The position numbers and the translations under genes were made by a program. A DNA stretch of 64,000 bases from Pararhizobium polonicum. GTDB taxonomy: Bacteria > Pseudomonadota > Alphaproteobacteria > Rhizobiales > Rhizobiaceae. The notes beneath the pieces were generated by a model. The model was given only the letters and a program-made list of their open reading frames with translations. It was not told the DNA's origin and searched no databases. Positions 63,737 through 64,000 of this stretch are shown in pieces. Positions within the stretch are counted from its first letter, which is position 1; the number at the start of each line of letters is the position of its first letter. The stretch spans positions 372,001-436,000 of the forward strand of contig NZ_LGLV01000007.1 in assembly GCF_001687365.1 (NCBI RefSeq), given 5' to 3'.

Positions 63737-64000
63737 GTGACCGACAAGAAGAAGCGCTTTCCTCCTGCCAGACTGGTGGTGATCGCGGCCCTCGGGGGAG
63801 TGATCGCCGGTGCGGCAGCGGTATACGTCAGGGAAAGCGGGTCTGGCAATGGTGCGGCTGTCGAAACCGCCGGTGCAAAGGCCTGCGAGGCGGCAAAAGA
63901 CAAGGTTGCGGCGATCACGCCGTTCCTGAAGGGCCAGGTCGCGGCCATGGCGCCGGTCAGCGAACCGCGTCCGCTGTCGGGCCTGAATTTCAAGGGCGCG
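63737..64000 (+). CDS. tlpA: TlpA-like thiol:disulfide interchange protein (partial, 5' end)
   Basis: Only the first 88 codons lie in the window; the frame is open at the edge. The start is GTG at 63737 with GGAA before it. A short basic segment ([11 protein letters not shown]) precedes a helix ([19 protein letters not shown]), then [20 protein letters not shown] and VAAM, which resembles the N-terminus of rhizobial TlpA. The thioredoxin fold and CxxC would lie beyond the edge. It is divergent from argH with a gap of only 43 bases. Confidence 0.75.
   Translation, partial: MTDKKKRFPPARLVVIAALGGVIAGAAAVYVRESGSGNGAAVETAGAKACEAAKDKVAAITPFLKGQVAAMAPVSEPRPLSGLNFKGA

Noticed and set aside
1..64000. 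CRISPR arrays, prophage or integrative-element genes
   Set aside because: No array of short spaced repeats and no phage or conjugation proteins were seen. The only recombinase is the housekeeping XerD.

Overview
The window looks like a stretch of the main chromosome of a member of the Rhizobiaceae (Rhizobium, Agrobacterium, Allorhizobium or a close relative). I infer this from protein likeness (DUF930, TIGR02302, DUF2125 and DUF3108 proteins), from a C4-dicarboxylate dctA/dctBD locus with a sigma-54 promoter, from a CtrA-type motif, from aerobic cobaltochelatase genes cobS-cobT, from GC-rich codon use, and from palindromic intergenic repeats of the rhizobial mosaic type. No plasmid, phage or CRISPR functions were seen.

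Layout. Bases 1-5,250 hold a LuxR-type regulator, the tRNA thiolase gene mnmA, an elongator tRNA-Met with a good promoter, and a small accessory patch: a membrane GGDEF protein bracketed by an imperfect repeat, an IS66 transposase remnant, and a VOC-fold protein. Bases 5,356-10,200 are the dctD-dctB / dctA divergent locus with two DctD-like sites and a sigma-54 promoter. Bases 11,048-20,347 form a catabolic island: a GH1 beta-glucosidase, a KdgD-type dehydratase and a mannonate dehydratase, a FadR-type regulator, and a divergent five-gene peptide/oligosaccharide ABC importer.

Bases 20,429-32,520 carry regulators (AraC, Lrp), an alcohol dehydrogenase, an M20 amidohydrolase, a D,D-carboxypeptidase, a CobW-type GTPase, a DUF930 protein, a TusA-like protein with a YafK-type L,D-transpeptidase, accA, and xerD with a 49-residue membrane protein. 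Bases 32,680-44,400 hold aroK-aroB-corC-like, a secreted caspase-like protein, bolA, a J-domain protein, cobS-cobT, a phytase-like esterase, a queuosine-precursor transporter with a likely preQ1-I riboswitch, and rpmB.

Bases 44,409-64,000 are dense housekeeping genes: DUF3108, an EamA exporter, DUF985-gloB, a methyltransferase, hisC-tyrC, DUF2125, gamma-glutamylcyclotransferase, an envelope cluster (ftsE-ftsX, ydcF-like, plsC), a phosphoribosyltransferase, a CpdR-like receiver, and argH-lipoprotein-lysA-TIGR02302 divergent from a truncated tlpA.

The most distinctive system is the 11-20 kb locus. It pairs an importer with an intracellular glycosidase and two sugar-acid dehydratases that normally belong to different uronate routes. 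Regulatory DNA is also readable: a sigma-54 enhancer pair, an AraC-type direct repeat with a 21-bp period, a FadR-type operator over the uxuA start codon, a CtrA box beside ftsE, and the riboswitch. All function calls rest on reading the sequence; no database search was run.
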